A stretch of DNA of 64,000 nucleotides from JAAZGD01 sp964489555. GTDB lineage: Bacteria; Bacillota; Clostridia; Peptostreptococcales; Anaerovoracaceae. The stretch's first letter is position 1, and each line of letters begins with the position of its first letter. The notes beneath the pieces are model-generated. The model saw nothing but the letters and a program-made list of their open reading frames with translations, was not told the origin of the DNA and did no database searches. The stretch lies in NCBI GenBank assembly GCA_964489555.1, contig CAZAZF010000001.1, positions 1-64,000 on the forward strand, read 5' to 3'. Below, one piece after another: positions 32,585 to 42,776 of the stretch. The translations under genes were made by a program, and so were the position numbers.

Positions 32585-33739
32585 CTATTCTTCCTCTTGT
32601 TGGTCATTGTCCAATCCTTCTTTTCGTTCCAATTCCCATTCCATACCTTTTACCAATTCCCTTTTCGTATTCATTCGGTGAGCCGCATACAATTGTGTGG
32701 TGGTTACCTGTTCATGATCTAACAGAGCCTGGACATCAAAGATACTGTTTCCTCTTCCAATAAGGCTGGTTGCAGCGGTAGCACGCAGTTTGTGAGGGCT
32801 GTACCCGGCCCGATGAGAGGTTTTTAAGCCGTATGATGTATATTTCTTCACCATCTCCCGAATTTGACGCTCTGTCATCCTTTTTCCTTGAAGTGAAATA
32901 AACAAAGCGTCTTTATATGTTTCTTCCAGTGAGTTACTGGAAGGTCTCTCCCTCGATATGTAATCCTTCACCGCTGAAGTAACCGATTGGTTAAGTGGCA
33001 TCGAGGATTCTTTTCCTCTCTTACGATATATTTTAAATTCTCCACGGCTAAAATGAAAAGAACTCAAATTAAGCTGTTGCAATTCAGACAATCTCAACCC
33101 ATAAGTTAAGAAAAGCAGTAGAATGGTTTTGTCCCGATACCTGGTTTTTTCCCAAAACTCTCTTTCCTTTTTAGTCAGGCCCTCTCCGGTGGACACCACA
33201 TCCAACATAACCATTACTTCATCATCCTGAAGGGCCTTTATTTCTCTTTCACCAGGTTTTGGAACGCGAATAGGGTCTAATCCATCGGTAATGTTTTTCG
33301 ATATCAGTTCATCTCGATAAAGATACTTGAAAAATACAGACAAACTGGATTTCTTCCTGGCCAGGCTCCTATTTGCATTTTCATATACTGTGACGGATTT
33401 TTCTTTTTCTACCCGATATCGTCTCAAATAGTCCAAAAATATGTTGATGTCTTTGGCTTTTATAAGGTCCAACTCCCGGAGTGTGATTTCAGAGATGGAG
33501 GCGGCTTCTGTATGGTCTGTTTCTTGTATTAGATAGAGAAAAAACACCTTGAGGTCTCGAAGATAAGCCAATCTGGTCATAGGCAGAACATTCCCCTTCA
33601 GGTACACAAAATACCCTCGAAGAAATTTTGGCATTTCCCCTTCCAATTCCTGACAAAATTCCAAGATTTCATTCTCTTTTAAAACAATATTATCCGGCTT
33701 ATCGCTTTTGTTATGAATTTTTAACGGTTTATCCACCAT
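32585..33739 (-). CDS. XerC/D-like tyrosine recombinase
   Basis: 384 residues. A SAM-like N-terminal core-binding domain (about 30-150) is followed by the catalytic domain. All catalytic residues are present: R216 (YGLRLSEL), K240 or K243 (YRKRGKE), H316 and R319 (SPHKLRATA), H342 (LLDHEQ) and Y351 (QLYAAH). It is longer than XerC/XerD (about 300), with extra residues at both ends. GGAGGAG precedes the ATG, and its first 19 bases overlap miaA. It could be the chromosome dimer resolvase, but its place inside a repair operon and its size are unusual. No attachment sites are seen nearby. Confidence 0.88.
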   Translation of the reverse strand: MVDKPLKIHNKSDKPDNIVLKENEILEFCQELEGEMPKFLRGYFVYLKGNVLPMTRLAYLRDLKVFFLYLIQETDHTEAASISEITLRELDLIKAKDINIFLDYLRRYRVEKEKSVTVYENANRSLARKKSSLSVFFKYLYRDELISKNITDGLDPIRVPKPGEREIKALQDDEVMVMLDVVSTGEGLTKKEREFWEKTRYRDKTILLLFLTYGLRLSELQQLNLSSFHFSRGEFKIYRKRGKESSMPLNQSVTSAVKDYISRERPSSNSLEETYKDALFISLQGKRMTERQIREMVKKYTSYGLKTSHRAGYSPHKLRATAATSLIGRGNSIFDVQALLDHEQVTTTQLYAAHRMNTKRELVKGMEWELERKEGLDNDQQEEE

Positions 33740-34641
33740 GTTACAATCTCCTCCACCGGCGCCTCCATTCGAGATAAGTCAAACCAGGTTACATACGGAT
33801 ATTTTCGAAACCAGGTCATTTGGCGCTTTGCCAGATTTCTTGTATTCTTCTTAATCTCTTCTACTGCTTTTTCCAAGGAATCCTCTCCATCCAAAAATCG
33901 AAACAATTCTTTATAGCCGATTCCCTTCATGGAAATATCTTTTTCCGTCAAACCCAACTCTCGTAATCCCCTTACCTCTTCCAAAAGTCCCTTTTCTAAA
34001 AAAGCATCGACACGAGCATCGATTCGCTGATAAAGCTGACTTCTGTTTCTTGATAATCCAATCAAATGAACCTCATACTCTTTCGTTGGAACCAAGTTTT
34101 CTCGAAAAGGCTTCACTGTCCCTTCTGTATCCAGCCGCTCCAGCGCCCGAATTACTTTTTTTAAATTGTTGGGATGAATGACTTCTCCTGCTTTGGGATC
34201 CCTATTCATCAAAAGTCGATGAACCTCTTCTTTTCCCTTTTCCAAGGCCAATTTTTCCATTTCTTCTCGAAAAATGAAATTTGCCGGATTCTCTCCAAAA
34301 TCCATGTCATAAATTAAGGCGTTGATGTACAAACCGGTTCCCCCTGCCACCACCGGCAATACACCTCTTTCAAACATATCTTGCAGGGCTTTTTTCGCTT
34401 TCTTCTGATAATCCGCCACTGAAAAAGATTCTCTGGGGTCGATTTCATCCACCATATGATGAGGAACGAAACGACGTTCCTCCCAAGTGGGTTTTGCACA
34501 ACCAATTTCCATCATTTTATAAAGTTGCATGGAGTCAGCAGATAAAACTTCCCCTTTTAAGGCTTTCGCTACTCCCAACGAAACCTCAGTCTTTCCCACC
34601 GCGGTGGGCCCTAATATTACTATGATTTTCCTGTTCGGCAT
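33721..34641 (-). CDS. miaA: tRNA dimethylallyltransferase MiaA
   Basis: Adds dimethylallyl to A37 of tRNAs reading UNN codons. 306 residues. The P-loop GPTAVGKT is at 11-18; DSMQLYK and GTGLYINAL are intact. The isoprenoid donor DMAPP derives from the MEP pathway, whose first enzyme (dxs) is encoded in this same array. AGGAGATGGC precedes the ATG. It lies 8 bases after mutL, the usual mutS-mutL-miaA order. Confidence 0.96.
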   Translation of the reverse strand: MPNRKIIVILGPTAVGKTEVSLGVAKALKGEVLSADSMQLYKMMEIGCAKPTWEERRFVPHHMVDEIDPRESFSVADYQKKAKKALQDMFERGVLPVVAGGTGLYINALIYDMDFGENPANFIFREEMEKLALEKGKEEVHRLLMNRDPKAGEVIHPNNLKKVIRALERLDTEGTVKPFRENLVPTKEYEVHLIGLSRNRSQLYQRIDARVDAFLEKGLLEEVRGLRELGLTEKDISMKGIGYKELFRFLDGEDSLEKAVEEIKKNTRNLAKRQMTWFRKYPYVTWFDLSRMEAPVEEIVTWWINR

Positions 34642-34649
34642 GCCATCTC

Positions 34650-36428
34650 CTAAACCCGTTTAAACATACGTTTGATTTCATAAAGAGAAAGTTTTATGAA
34701 CACTGGCCGTCCATGAGGACAGTTATAAGGATTTTCACACTGCGCCAAGTCTTTTAACAAGGCTCGAGCTTCTTCCAATGACAATTTATCCTGAGCCTTC
34801 ACCGCACTTTTGCATGCTCTGGTCATCAACATGCGCCGCGTGTTTTCATCTTCATAATTTGAATTGGGCGTCACCGTATCTAAGTATTCTCTTACAAAAG
34901 TTTCTCCCTGATCTAAAGAAATAAAAGCAGGAATTGCCTTAATAATGAAACTGCTATTCCCAAATTCTTCTGCATCAAACCCAAGGCGGTGGAGCTCTTC
35001 TTTAATTTGCAATGTGAGGTGGGCTATAATACGAGGTTTATCCAACACTAGCGGAGTAATCAAAGACTGCGTCATCATTTCTTTTTTGCCATAATTGGCA
35101 GTCAGGGCTTCATAAAACACCCTTTCATGAGCCGCATGTTGGTCCACCAAATACAAGTTTTCTTCGTCTTTCCCAAGAATAAAAGTGGCAAAGACCATGT
35201 CAATTATAGAAATATCTGAAATGGAAATGGGCAAATCCCGTTTCATAGTTTCCGTTTTTTCGGCAACCAAACTTTCTTTTTCTCCGGCTTCTTCCCTTCT
35301 TGTTTTGGCTAAAAATTGCTTCAATGTAGTCTGCTCATCCAAAGAGGCAGGAATCTCATCTGCCTTTCGCTCACCATGAAAACAATAGGTAATGGCAGCC
35401 GGTTGAGTGACGAAAGATTTTTGGGTTTCCACGGTAGGGACCGTCTCTAATGTCTTTAATGCTTTACGGATCCCCTCAATCAACATTTTTGAAATATCTT
35501 CTTCTTCCCTAAATTTTACCTGCAACTTGTTGGGATGTATATTCACATCCAATTCTTCCGGTGGTACTTTTAAAAATAGAAAAGCGGCAGGGTGCCTCCC
35601 GATTGGCAATCGTTCCTCATAGGCTTTGGATACGGATTCCTGCAATAATCTACTATCAATGGCTCTTCCATTCACAAAGAACACTTGGTATCGGCGATTA
35701 GGTCGGCTGATGTTGAGGTTCGAAACATATCCCTCTACCGAAGCGGACCCTTCCAAATGGGAAAAATACTTCAAATTTTCCGCAGTCTCCTGTCCATAAA
35801 GGGTGGCGATGGTCTGAACCGCATCTCCCACTCCATTGGAAGAAAACACCATCTGGTCGTTGTTAATCAATCGAAACTTGATATGAGAATAAGCCAAAGC
35901 CATTTGAGAGACAAATTCAATAATGGGTGTACTTTCCGAACTATCCCCTTTCATAAATTTAAGTCGCGCCGGCGTATTGTAAAAGAGGTCCGTTACTACC
36001 ATTGTCGTTCCCAACGGACATCCCGCCGGCTGAATTTCCGTGACTACACCACCCTCCAGCTGCACCTTGGCGCCGGTGGCAGAGTCTAAGGTTCGAGTCA
36101 ATACTTCGATTTTCGAAACGGCCGCAATGCTGGATAAGGCCTCTCCCCGAAACCCCAATGTATGAATAGCATACAAATCCTCTTCCTTGGAAATCTTACT
36201 GGTAGCGTGTCTGGCAAAAGCCAATTCAATTTCGTAGGGATCGATACCCGAACCATTGTCGCTAATACGAATATAGCGTTTTCCCCCCTGTCGAATTTCC
36301 ACTACAATGGAATCTGCGCCCGCATCAATGGAATTTTCCAGAAGTTCCTTAACAATGCTTAAGGGACGCTCCACCACTTCACCGGCAGCAATTTTGTCAG
36401 AAATGGATTTATCCAAAACCTGAATCAT
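34650..36428 (-). CDS. mutL: DNA mismatch repair protein MutL
   Basis: 592 residues. The N-terminal GHKL ATPase has ELLENSIDAGA, RISDNGSGID and TLGFRGEALSSI. The C-terminal domain has the endonuclease metal motif DQHAAHERVFYE plus ACKSAVKA and CPHGRPV, so this is a nicking MutL as in most bacteria without MutH. The linker between domains is short and basic/acidic. It lies 13 bases after mutS. Confidence 0.96.
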   Translation of the reverse strand: MIQVLDKSISDKIAAGEVVERPLSIVKELLENSIDAGADSIVVEIRQGGKRYIRISDNGSGIDPYEIELAFARHATSKISKEEDLYAIHTLGFRGEALSSIAAVSKIEVLTRTLDSATGAKVQLEGGVVTEIQPAGCPLGTTMVVTDLFYNTPARLKFMKGDSSESTPIIEFVSQMALAYSHIKFRLINNDQMVFSSNGVGDAVQTIATLYGQETAENLKYFSHLEGSASVEGYVSNLNISRPNRRYQVFFVNGRAIDSRLLQESVSKAYEERLPIGRHPAAFLFLKVPPEELDVNIHPNKLQVKFREEEDISKMLIEGIRKALKTLETVPTVETQKSFVTQPAAITYCFHGERKADEIPASLDEQTTLKQFLAKTRREEAGEKESLVAEKTETMKRDLPISISDISIIDMVFATFILGKDEENLYLVDQHAAHERVFYEALTANYGKKEMMTQSLITPLVLDKPRIIAHLTLQIKEELHRLGFDAEEFGNSSFIIKAIPAFISLDQGETFVREYLDTVTPNSNYEDENTRRMLMTRACKSAVKAQDKLSLEEARALLKDLAQCENPYNCPHGRPVFIKLSLYEIKRMFKRV

Positions 36429-36441
36429 CCGACCTCACTCC

Positions 36442-38862
36442 TCAACATTCTTCCAATTCTTTTAACTTCTCCGCAGCTCGATCCAATAGCCGTTTAGGGA
36501 CTCCGGCCAACTCCGCCACATGAATCCCATAGCTTCTACTGGCACTTCCATACCCAATATTGTGAAGAAAAATGATGTTCCCTTCTTCTTCTTTGACTTC
36601 CACATTCAAATTTCGAAATCCAGGTAGCATTTCTTCCAATGCGGTCATCTCATGGTAATGAGTAGCAAATAAGGTTCGTGCCTTCAGTCCATCTTCCAGC
36701 AAGTATTCTGCTACCGCCCATGCAATGGATAGCCCATCATAGGTACTTGTACCTCGACCAATCTCATCCAAAAGAATTAAGCTGTGTTCGCTGGCATTAT
36801 TGAGAATATAGGCCAATTCACTCATTTCTACGAAAAAAGTGCTTTGGCCTTGGCTTAAATTGTCAGAAGCCCCGATTCGGGTAAAGATTCGGTCACAAAC
36901 ACCAATTTCCGCCTTCTCCGCCGGCACAAAGCTTCCTGTCTGAGCCATCAGCACAATCAAAGCGACTTGTCTCATATATGTGGATTTTCCACTCATGTTT
37001 GGCCCTGTTAAAAGCAATAAAACATTTTCTTCACGGTCTATAAGCGTATCATTGGGGACGAACATCCCATTTCGCAGCATGTTTTCAATGACCGGATGGC
37101 GACCTTTGGAAATAACTACAGAATCTCCCTGTGTTACAGTGGGCTTCACATAATTTTGTCGTGTGGCCACTTCCGCAAAAGAACACAACACATCCAAACT
37201 GCTTATGGCATCTGCTGTTCTTTGGATGACAGGAATGTATTCTTCAATATATTCTCGGATTTCAACAAAGAGCCGGTATTCCAACTCATTTATTTTTGCC
37301 TCCGCCCCTAACACGATGGATTCCATCTCTTTTAGTTGAGGGGTAATAAACCGTTCACAATTCACTAAAGTTTGCTTTCGCACATAATCTTCCGGAATCA
37401 CGTCATAATAAGATTTGGTGACCTCCAGATAATACCCAAATACTTTGTTAAAACCCACCTTTAAATTCTTAATGCCTGTACGTTCCCGCTCCTGATTTTC
37501 CAGTGAAGCAATCCAATGCTGGCCGTCCTTAATGGAATTCTTAAGTTGGTCTAATTCTTCTGAATACCCTTCCTGGAACAATCCCCCTTCTTTTAAAGTC
37601 AACGGACAGTCTGGACAAATGGCTTGATCAATGAGAAGGGCTACTTCCTCCAACGGATCTACCCCTTCTCCCAACTCTTTCAAAAGAGAGTTTTCTTGAT
37701 TAATGAGTTCCCACTTCATGTCCGGCAGGTGCAGGATGGATTGAGCCAAAGCAAGCAAATCTCTTCCATTGGCATTTCCCATGGCAATACGACCTGCAAG
37801 CCGTTCCAAATCATATACGCCTTTTAAAAACTCGATGAAATTGTTTCGTAAGATAACTTGGCAAAAAAGAGATTCCACCGCGTCCAACCTCTTTTGAATT
37901 TCTTGTGCATGATTTAAAGGTTCTCGAATCCATTGCTTCAGCTTCCTTGAGCCCATAGCCGTATGACATCGATCCAGAACATCTAGCAAAGACCCTTGTG
38001 TAGTTCTTTCATAAAGAGTTTCTGTTAGTTCCAAATTGCGAATAGTGGCTTTATCTAATGCCATGTGATGATTGACTCCGTAAATCTTCACCTTTCGCAT
38101 ATGAGAAAGTCCCACCTTGTGATTTTCTTTCACATAGTGAATGAGCAAACTCAAAGCCAGCGTATCTGCACTCTTGGGAGACAACCCCATAGAAATAATT
38201 CCTCGCGGAAACTGTTGTTCTAGGGCTTCCATTCCTTTTTCATTTCGGTACACGGCACTGTTGGTGCTATGAACATACGCTTGAGTCCACTCACGCATTT
38301 CTTCTTTATCCAGAAATCCTTCGAATTGACCGCCCAATATAATTTCTTTTGGGGATACCTTGGTCAGTTCGTTAAGCAACCGCTCTTTCATAAAAGAGCC
38401 AACAATTTTTGTTGCCTTGATTTCTCCAGTAGAAATATCGGCATAGGCAAATCCCGTCTCCAAATTGCCCACATGGCAGGCCGCTAGATAATTGTTGGAT
38501 TTCTCCGACAGCATTGAAGAAGAAATGACCGTTCCCGGAGTGATTACCTGGACTACTTCCCGTCGAACGAGACCCTTGGCAGTAGCTGGATCCTCCATCT
38601 GCTCGCATACAGCCACCTTGTAACCTCTGTCCACTAATTTTGCAATGTAATTTTCCGATGCATGAAAAGGAACACCGCACATAGGAGCCCGCTCTTCTTC
38701 CCCGCACTGCTTCCCCGTCAGCACCAATTCTAATTCCCGGGAAGCCACCACTGCATCATCGTAAAACATTTCGTAAAAATCTCCCAAGCGGAAAAACAGG
38801 ATACAATCTTCGTACTGCTCCTTAATCTGCAAATATTGCTTCATCATCGGGGATTTCGCCAT
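36442..38862 (-). CDS. mutS: DNA mismatch repair protein MutS
   Basis: 806 residues. The mismatch-reading FYEMF motif is near residue 27 (LGDFYEMFYDDA). Connector, core and clamp domains follow, and the ATPase has Walker A TGPNMSGKST and DEIGRGTST. It ends at KLKELEEC, about 50 residues earlier than Bacillus or E. coli MutS, so the C-terminal tail with the clamp-binding/tetramerisation region appears to be absent. The ATG is preceded by TGAGGTAGAGAACAC. Confidence 0.96.
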   Translation of the reverse strand: MAKSPMMKQYLQIKEQYEDCILFFRLGDFYEMFYDDAVVASRELELVLTGKQCGEEERAPMCGVPFHASENYIAKLVDRGYKVAVCEQMEDPATAKGLVRREVVQVITPGTVISSSMLSEKSNNYLAACHVGNLETGFAYADISTGEIKATKIVGSFMKERLLNELTKVSPKEIILGGQFEGFLDKEEMREWTQAYVHSTNSAVYRNEKGMEALEQQFPRGIISMGLSPKSADTLALSLLIHYVKENHKVGLSHMRKVKIYGVNHHMALDKATIRNLELTETLYERTTQGSLLDVLDRCHTAMGSRKLKQWIREPLNHAQEIQKRLDAVESLFCQVILRNNFIEFLKGVYDLERLAGRIAMGNANGRDLLALAQSILHLPDMKWELINQENSLLKELGEGVDPLEEVALLIDQAICPDCPLTLKEGGLFQEGYSEELDQLKNSIKDGQHWIASLENQERERTGIKNLKVGFNKVFGYYLEVTKSYYDVIPEDYVRKQTLVNCERFITPQLKEMESIVLGAEAKINELEYRLFVEIREYIEEYIPVIQRTADAISSLDVLCSFAEVATRQNYVKPTVTQGDSVVISKGRHPVIENMLRNGMFVPNDTLIDREENVLLLLTGPNMSGKSTYMRQVALIVLMAQTGSFVPAEKAEIGVCDRIFTRIGASDNLSQGQSTFFVEMSELAYILNNASEHSLILLDEIGRGTSTYDGLSIAWAVAEYLLEDGLKARTLFATHYHEMTALEEMLPGFRNLNVEVKEEEGNIIFLHNIGYGSASRSYGIHVAELAGVPKRLLDRAAEKLKELEEC

Positions 38863-38880
38863 GTGTTCTCTACCTCAGTT

Positions 38881-40083
38881 CTAGACCTTTGTTTTTCGCT
38901 GGTATGCTTCCAAACCCAATCGCAATAACTCCATCCCTCGTATGAGGCTCTCTTCTTTCAGTACATAGGCAATTCGAATCTCTTTCCTTCCTCGTCCCGG
39001 CGTAGCATAAAAACCCTCCACCGGAGCAAACATAATAGTTTCTCCTCTATCTTCGAATTCCGTTAACATAAAGATTTGAAAATCATGGGCATTGTCTACC
39101 GGAAGTTTTATGGTGATATAGAAAGATCCTTTTGGCTTTTCACAAATCACTCCCTGGATTTTCTTGATTTCATCATATACGATGTCCCTTCGTCTCTGAT
39201 ATTCATCCCTCACATGATTGAAGTAGGTATCGGTTAATTGATATAGAGCCGCCGCTCCATATTGTTCCAATGTAGGCGCGGATAAACGGGCCTGAGACAA
39301 TCTTAGCACAGCGCTTCGCACTTCTGCATTTTTTGTCAGTATAGTACCTATTCTAGCTCCACAAGCACTGAATCGTTTTGAAATACTGTCTACGATAATC
39401 AAATGATCTTCATATCCCTTCATATGTTGACCAAAACTACTTAAAGGTTCTCCATCGTACACAAATTCGCGATAAACTTCATCGGTTACCACAAAAAGAT
39501 TATACTCTTTCGCCACCCCTAGAATCATTTCCATTTCTTGGCCTGTCAGCACATTTCCGGTGGGGTTGCAGGGGCTGTTAATAAGGATTGCTTTGGTTTT
39601 TGAAGTAATTACTTTTTCGATTTTTTCCCGACTGGCATAGTGATACCCCTCTTCCGCATGAGAAGGAATAGGTACTAATTTTGCTTCAAAATAGGAAGTA
39701 AAAACTCGATAATTGGTGTAAAACGGTTCAGCAATCAACACTTCATCCCCATGGTTTAGAATGCTGCCAAAAATAAAACACAGGGCTTCACTGCCTCCAC
39801 TGGTTATAAAAATATCTTCTTCTCCAAAGTCCATATTGTACCTTTGGTAATACTGTTGCACTGCCTGAATCAGCTCAGGAATTCCTTGAGAAGGCATATA
39901 CTCCAATACCGGTTCATTGAATTTTTTCACTTCATCCATAAATACACCCGGAGTAATTACATCCGGCTGCCCAATATTAAAATGATAAATCTTCTTCCCT
40001 TTCTTTTTTGCTTCCACCGCATACGGGTGGTACTTTCGAATCGGTGAATAATCGATCCGCTCCATACGATCTGCTAATTTCAA
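38881..40083 (-). CDS. PLP-dependent class I/II aminotransferase
   Basis: 400 residues from TTG at 40083, which has AAAGGGGGG 6 bases upstream. The track-length ATG at 40146 would overlap tlyA and lacks a site. Typical features: YHFNIGQPD near the N-terminus, SPCNPTGN, the PLP lysine in SISKRFSACGARIG, and a C-terminal arginine in EIRIAYV. It is in the aspartate/aromatic/alanine aminotransferase group. Substrate unknown; aspartate, alanine or an aromatic amino acid are all possible, the last being relevant to the aryl-CoA ligase at 442. Confidence 0.88.
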   Translation of the reverse strand: MKLADRMERIDYSPIRKYHPYAVEAKKKGKKIYHFNIGQPDVITPGVFMDEVKKFNEPVLEYMPSQGIPELIQAVQQYYQRYNMDFGEEDIFITSGGSEALCFIFGSILNHGDEVLIAEPFYTNYRVFTSYFEAKLVPIPSHAEEGYHYASREKIEKVITSKTKAILINSPCNPTGNVLTGQEMEMILGVAKEYNLFVVTDEVYREFVYDGEPLSSFGQHMKGYEDHLIIVDSISKRFSACGARIGTILTKNAEVRSAVLRLSQARLSAPTLEQYGAAALYQLTDTYFNHVRDEYQRRRDIVYDEIKKIQGVICEKPKGSFYITIKLPVDNAHDFQIFMLTEFEDRGETIMFAPVEGFYATPGRGRKEIRIAYVLKEESLIRGMELLRLGLEAYQRKTKV

Positions 40084-40102
40084 TGTGTTCCCCCCCTTTG
40101 TT

Positions 40103-40909
40103 TTAACGTAGGTTTTCTTGTGCCTGAGCCACCACTTTCTCCACAAAAACAGAATCAGATGTTTCCGGACTTCCCTCCGTCTTTTTTAGCAATAATAAAT
40201 ATTCAATGTTTCCCTTAGCACCTTTCACTGGCGAATAGGTCAATCCTTCTACTCTACACCCTTCTCGTCGGGCAACACCAATGGTTTTCCGAATTACCCT
40301 TTCATGGATCTGAGGGTCTCTGACAATGCCGCCTTTTCCCACCTGGTCTTTTCCTGCTTCAAACTGAGGTTTTATTAAACAAACGATACATCCTTCTTCT
40401 CTCAACAACGGAATCGCCACCGGTAGCACCAACTCCAAGCTAATGAAAGAAACATCAATAGATATAAAATCCATTTTTAGTGAAAACTGCTCTGGTGTTA
40501 TATGTCGAATATTTGTCCTTTCCATGTTCACCACTCGGGAATTGTTGCGTAAAGAATAATCCAGTTGCCCATAGCCCACATCGACACAATACACCCTGCA
40601 TGCCCCTTGTTTCAACATAAAATCAGTAAAACCTCCGGTGGAGGCTCCAATATCCATGCAGACGGTGTCCCTGAGTGACAACGAAAAGGTTTGAAATGCT
40701 TTTTCCAATTTCAGGCCTCCCCGACTTACATAAGGGCAAATCACTTCTTTCACATATATAGAAGCCTCCTCTGCCACCAATGTACCTGCTTTGTCGATTT
40801 TCTGTCCGTCAACAAATACGATCCCCGCCATAATGGCACTTTTTGCCCTTTCGCGAGACGAAAAAAGCCCTTTTTCCAAAAGCAAAAGGTCCAACCTAAC
40901 CTTTGACAA
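40103..40909 (-). CDS. tlyA: TlyA family rRNA 2'-O-methyltransferase
   Basis: 268 residues. An N-terminal S4 RNA-binding domain (about 3-65) precedes an FtsJ-like methyltransferase with DIGASTGGFTDFML as the SAM loop. TlyA methylates 16S (and in some species 23S) rRNA cytidine ribose. The start is TTG at 40909, overlapping dxs by 14 bases; GAGGGTGGA lies just before it. In Bacillus this gene is followed by ahrC, recN, spoIVB and spo0A; none of these is here. Confidence 0.92.
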   Translation of the reverse strand: MSKVRLDLLLLEKGLFSSRERAKSAIMAGIVFVDGQKIDKAGTLVAEEASIYVKEVICPYVSRGGLKLEKAFQTFSLSLRDTVCMDIGASTGGFTDFMLKQGACRVYCVDVGYGQLDYSLRNNSRVVNMERTNIRHITPEQFSLKMDFISIDVSFISLELVLPVAIPLLREEGCIVCLIKPQFEAGKDQVGKGGIVRDPQIHERVIRKTIGVARREGCRVEGLTYSPVKGAKGNIEYLLLLKKTEGSPETSDSVFVEKVVAQAQENLR

Positions 40910-42764
40910 AATGTTCCACCCTCTCTAGAATCCCCTTCAAATCCAAACCATACTTCTGATACAATTCCTGTTGAGAGCCTTGCTCTATGAACCGATCCGG
41001 CCAACCCAGCAACAAGGTTTTCGGAATGCTTCCTCCGCCTTTTAAAAGAAAAGATTGCAAGGTTTGGCCAAACCCACCTGACAAAACATTGTCTTCTATG
41101 GTAACCAGTTTATCAAAGGCTATTGATTTCAATAGGGACTGTTCTTTTAGAGGTTTGATGAATTTAATATCGAACACTGCGGTGGAAATGCCTCGTTCTT
41201 CTAGCCTCAGGGCTACTTGATATGCTGTCTCGGCCATGGGTCCGACTCCATACAAACCTACATCTTCTCCTTTTTTTAAGACTTCAATATCTGATACAAA
41301 TCCTTTGTTTAACTCAAGTTCAGAAATTTTCCCTTCCCCCCGAGGATAACGGATAGCACATGGGCCTTGTAATGTCAAAGAGAATTTCAGCATTTTTTTC
41401 AATTCCGTTCCGTTTCTTGGGCTCAGAATCGTCAGATTTGGCATATGACTCAAATAGGACAAGTCAAACACACCATGGTGTGTTTCCCCATCATTTCCAA
41501 CAATGCCTGCTCGATCCAAAGAAAAAACCACCGGCAAGTTTTGCATACAAACATCCATCATAATCATATCGTAACTTCGTTGCAAAAAGGTGGAGTAAAT
41601 GGCCACAAAAGGACGCAATCCTCCCTTGGCCAATCCCGCAGCAAAAGTAACCGCACCGCCTTCGGCAATCCCCACATCAAAACATCTTTTGGGATGAGCT
41701 TCCTGGAATGTTTGCAATCCCGTCCCTTCTAACATGGCTGCATATACCGCCACGATTCGTGGGTCATTATCCGCCAACTCTTTTAGGGTTTCGCCAAAAA
41801 TGCAAGAATAGCTAGGGTGGCTCCCCGGGCATAGTACCTTTCCGGTTTCCCTTTCAAAAGGAGGAATCCCATGAAATTTGTTGGGATTCAACTCGGCATT
41901 CTTGTAACCCTTCCCTTTCTGTGTCAACACATGAATTAATTTTGGGCCCTCTATTTGTTCTGCAATTGCAAAGGCTTCCAAAATGTCTCCAATTTGATGT
42001 CCATCAATGGGGCCTAAATACTTGAACCCCAGCGCTTCAAAAATGGCTGCATCATTAATCACCGCATACTTAATCGAATCCTTTATGTTTTCCAGTCCAC
42101 TGAAAAAGCCTTCCCCCAATCCCGGAATTTGAGTCAGCGTCTTCTTTAGATGTTTTTTAAATTCAAAATATCCTTGGCTTGTCCTCAGCTTGCCCAAGTG
42201 TTGAGACATTCCACCTACATTACGAGAAATCGACATGTTGTTGTCATTTAATACCACCGTTAAATCGGTATTTTTTCCACCGGCGTTATTCAAACCTTCA
42301 TAAGCCAACCCGCTGGTGAGGGCTCCATCCCCAATTACCGCAATCACTTTATGCGCCTTGTGTTGAAGATCCCTAGCCGTAGCCAATCCGTACGCAGCAG
42401 CCACAGAGGTACTGGCATGCCCAGTTTCGAAAATGTCATGGCTGCTTTCTTCGCATTTGGGAAATCCGCTCAGCCCATTCATTTGACGCAGTGTGTCAAA
42501 CCGATTCCCTCTTCCCGTTAAGATCTTATGAATATACGATTGGTGCCCTACATCCCATACAATCTGATCGGATGGACTATTATAAAATTTGTGTAGTGCG
42601 ATGGACAATTCTACAACTCCAAGGTTGGCCGCTAAATGACCTCCTGTTCTGGAGACTTTTTCCAAAAGAAAATCCCGGATTTCATAAGACAAAAGTTCTA
42701 ATTCATCTAAATTCATTTTTTTTAAATCAGTGGGAAAATCGTAATCCAGTAATGCTTTTTTCAT
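40896..42764 (-). CDS. dxs: 1-deoxy-D-xylulose-5-phosphate synthase
   Basis: First enzyme of the MEP isoprenoid pathway, a thiamine-diphosphate transketolase homologue. 622 residues, full length. The ThDP motif GDGALTSGLAYEGLNNAG, VLNDNNMSIS and EGGAVTFAAGLA are present. AAGGAGCAGCTGGA precedes the ATG. Its product feeds the downstream prenyl synthase ispA and, through DMAPP, MiaA. Confidence 0.97.
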   Translation of the reverse strand: MKKALLDYDFPTDLKKMNLDELELLSYEIRDFLLEKVSRTGGHLAANLGVVELSIALHKFYNSPSDQIVWDVGHQSYIHKILTGRGNRFDTLRQMNGLSGFPKCEESSHDIFETGHASTSVAAAYGLATARDLQHKAHKVIAVIGDGALTSGLAYEGLNNAGGKNTDLTVVLNDNNMSISRNVGGMSQHLGKLRTSQGYFEFKKHLKKTLTQIPGLGEGFFSGLENIKDSIKYAVINDAAIFEALGFKYLGPIDGHQIGDILEAFAIAEQIEGPKLIHVLTQKGKGYKNAELNPNKFHGIPPFERETGKVLCPGSHPSYSCIFGETLKELADNDPRIVAVYAAMLEGTGLQTFQEAHPKRCFDVGIAEGGAVTFAAGLAKGGLRPFVAIYSTFLQRSYDMIMMDVCMQNLPVVFSLDRAGIVGNDGETHHGVFDLSYLSHMPNLTILSPRNGTELKKMLKFSLTLQGPCAIRYPRGEGKISELELNKGFVSDIEVLKKGEDVGLYGVGPMAETAYQVALRLEERGISTAVFDIKFIKPLKEQSLLKSIAFDKLVTIEDNVLSGGFGQTLQSFLLKGGGSIPKTLLLGWPDRFIEQGSQQELYQKYGLDLKGILERVEHFVKG

Positions 42765-42776
42765 TCCAGCTGCTCC

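Noticed and set aside
32543..32585. attL/attR sites marking the tyrosine recombinase as part of an integrated element
   Set aside because: No direct repeats or foreign composition are seen; the gene overlaps miaA and reads as a stable operon member.
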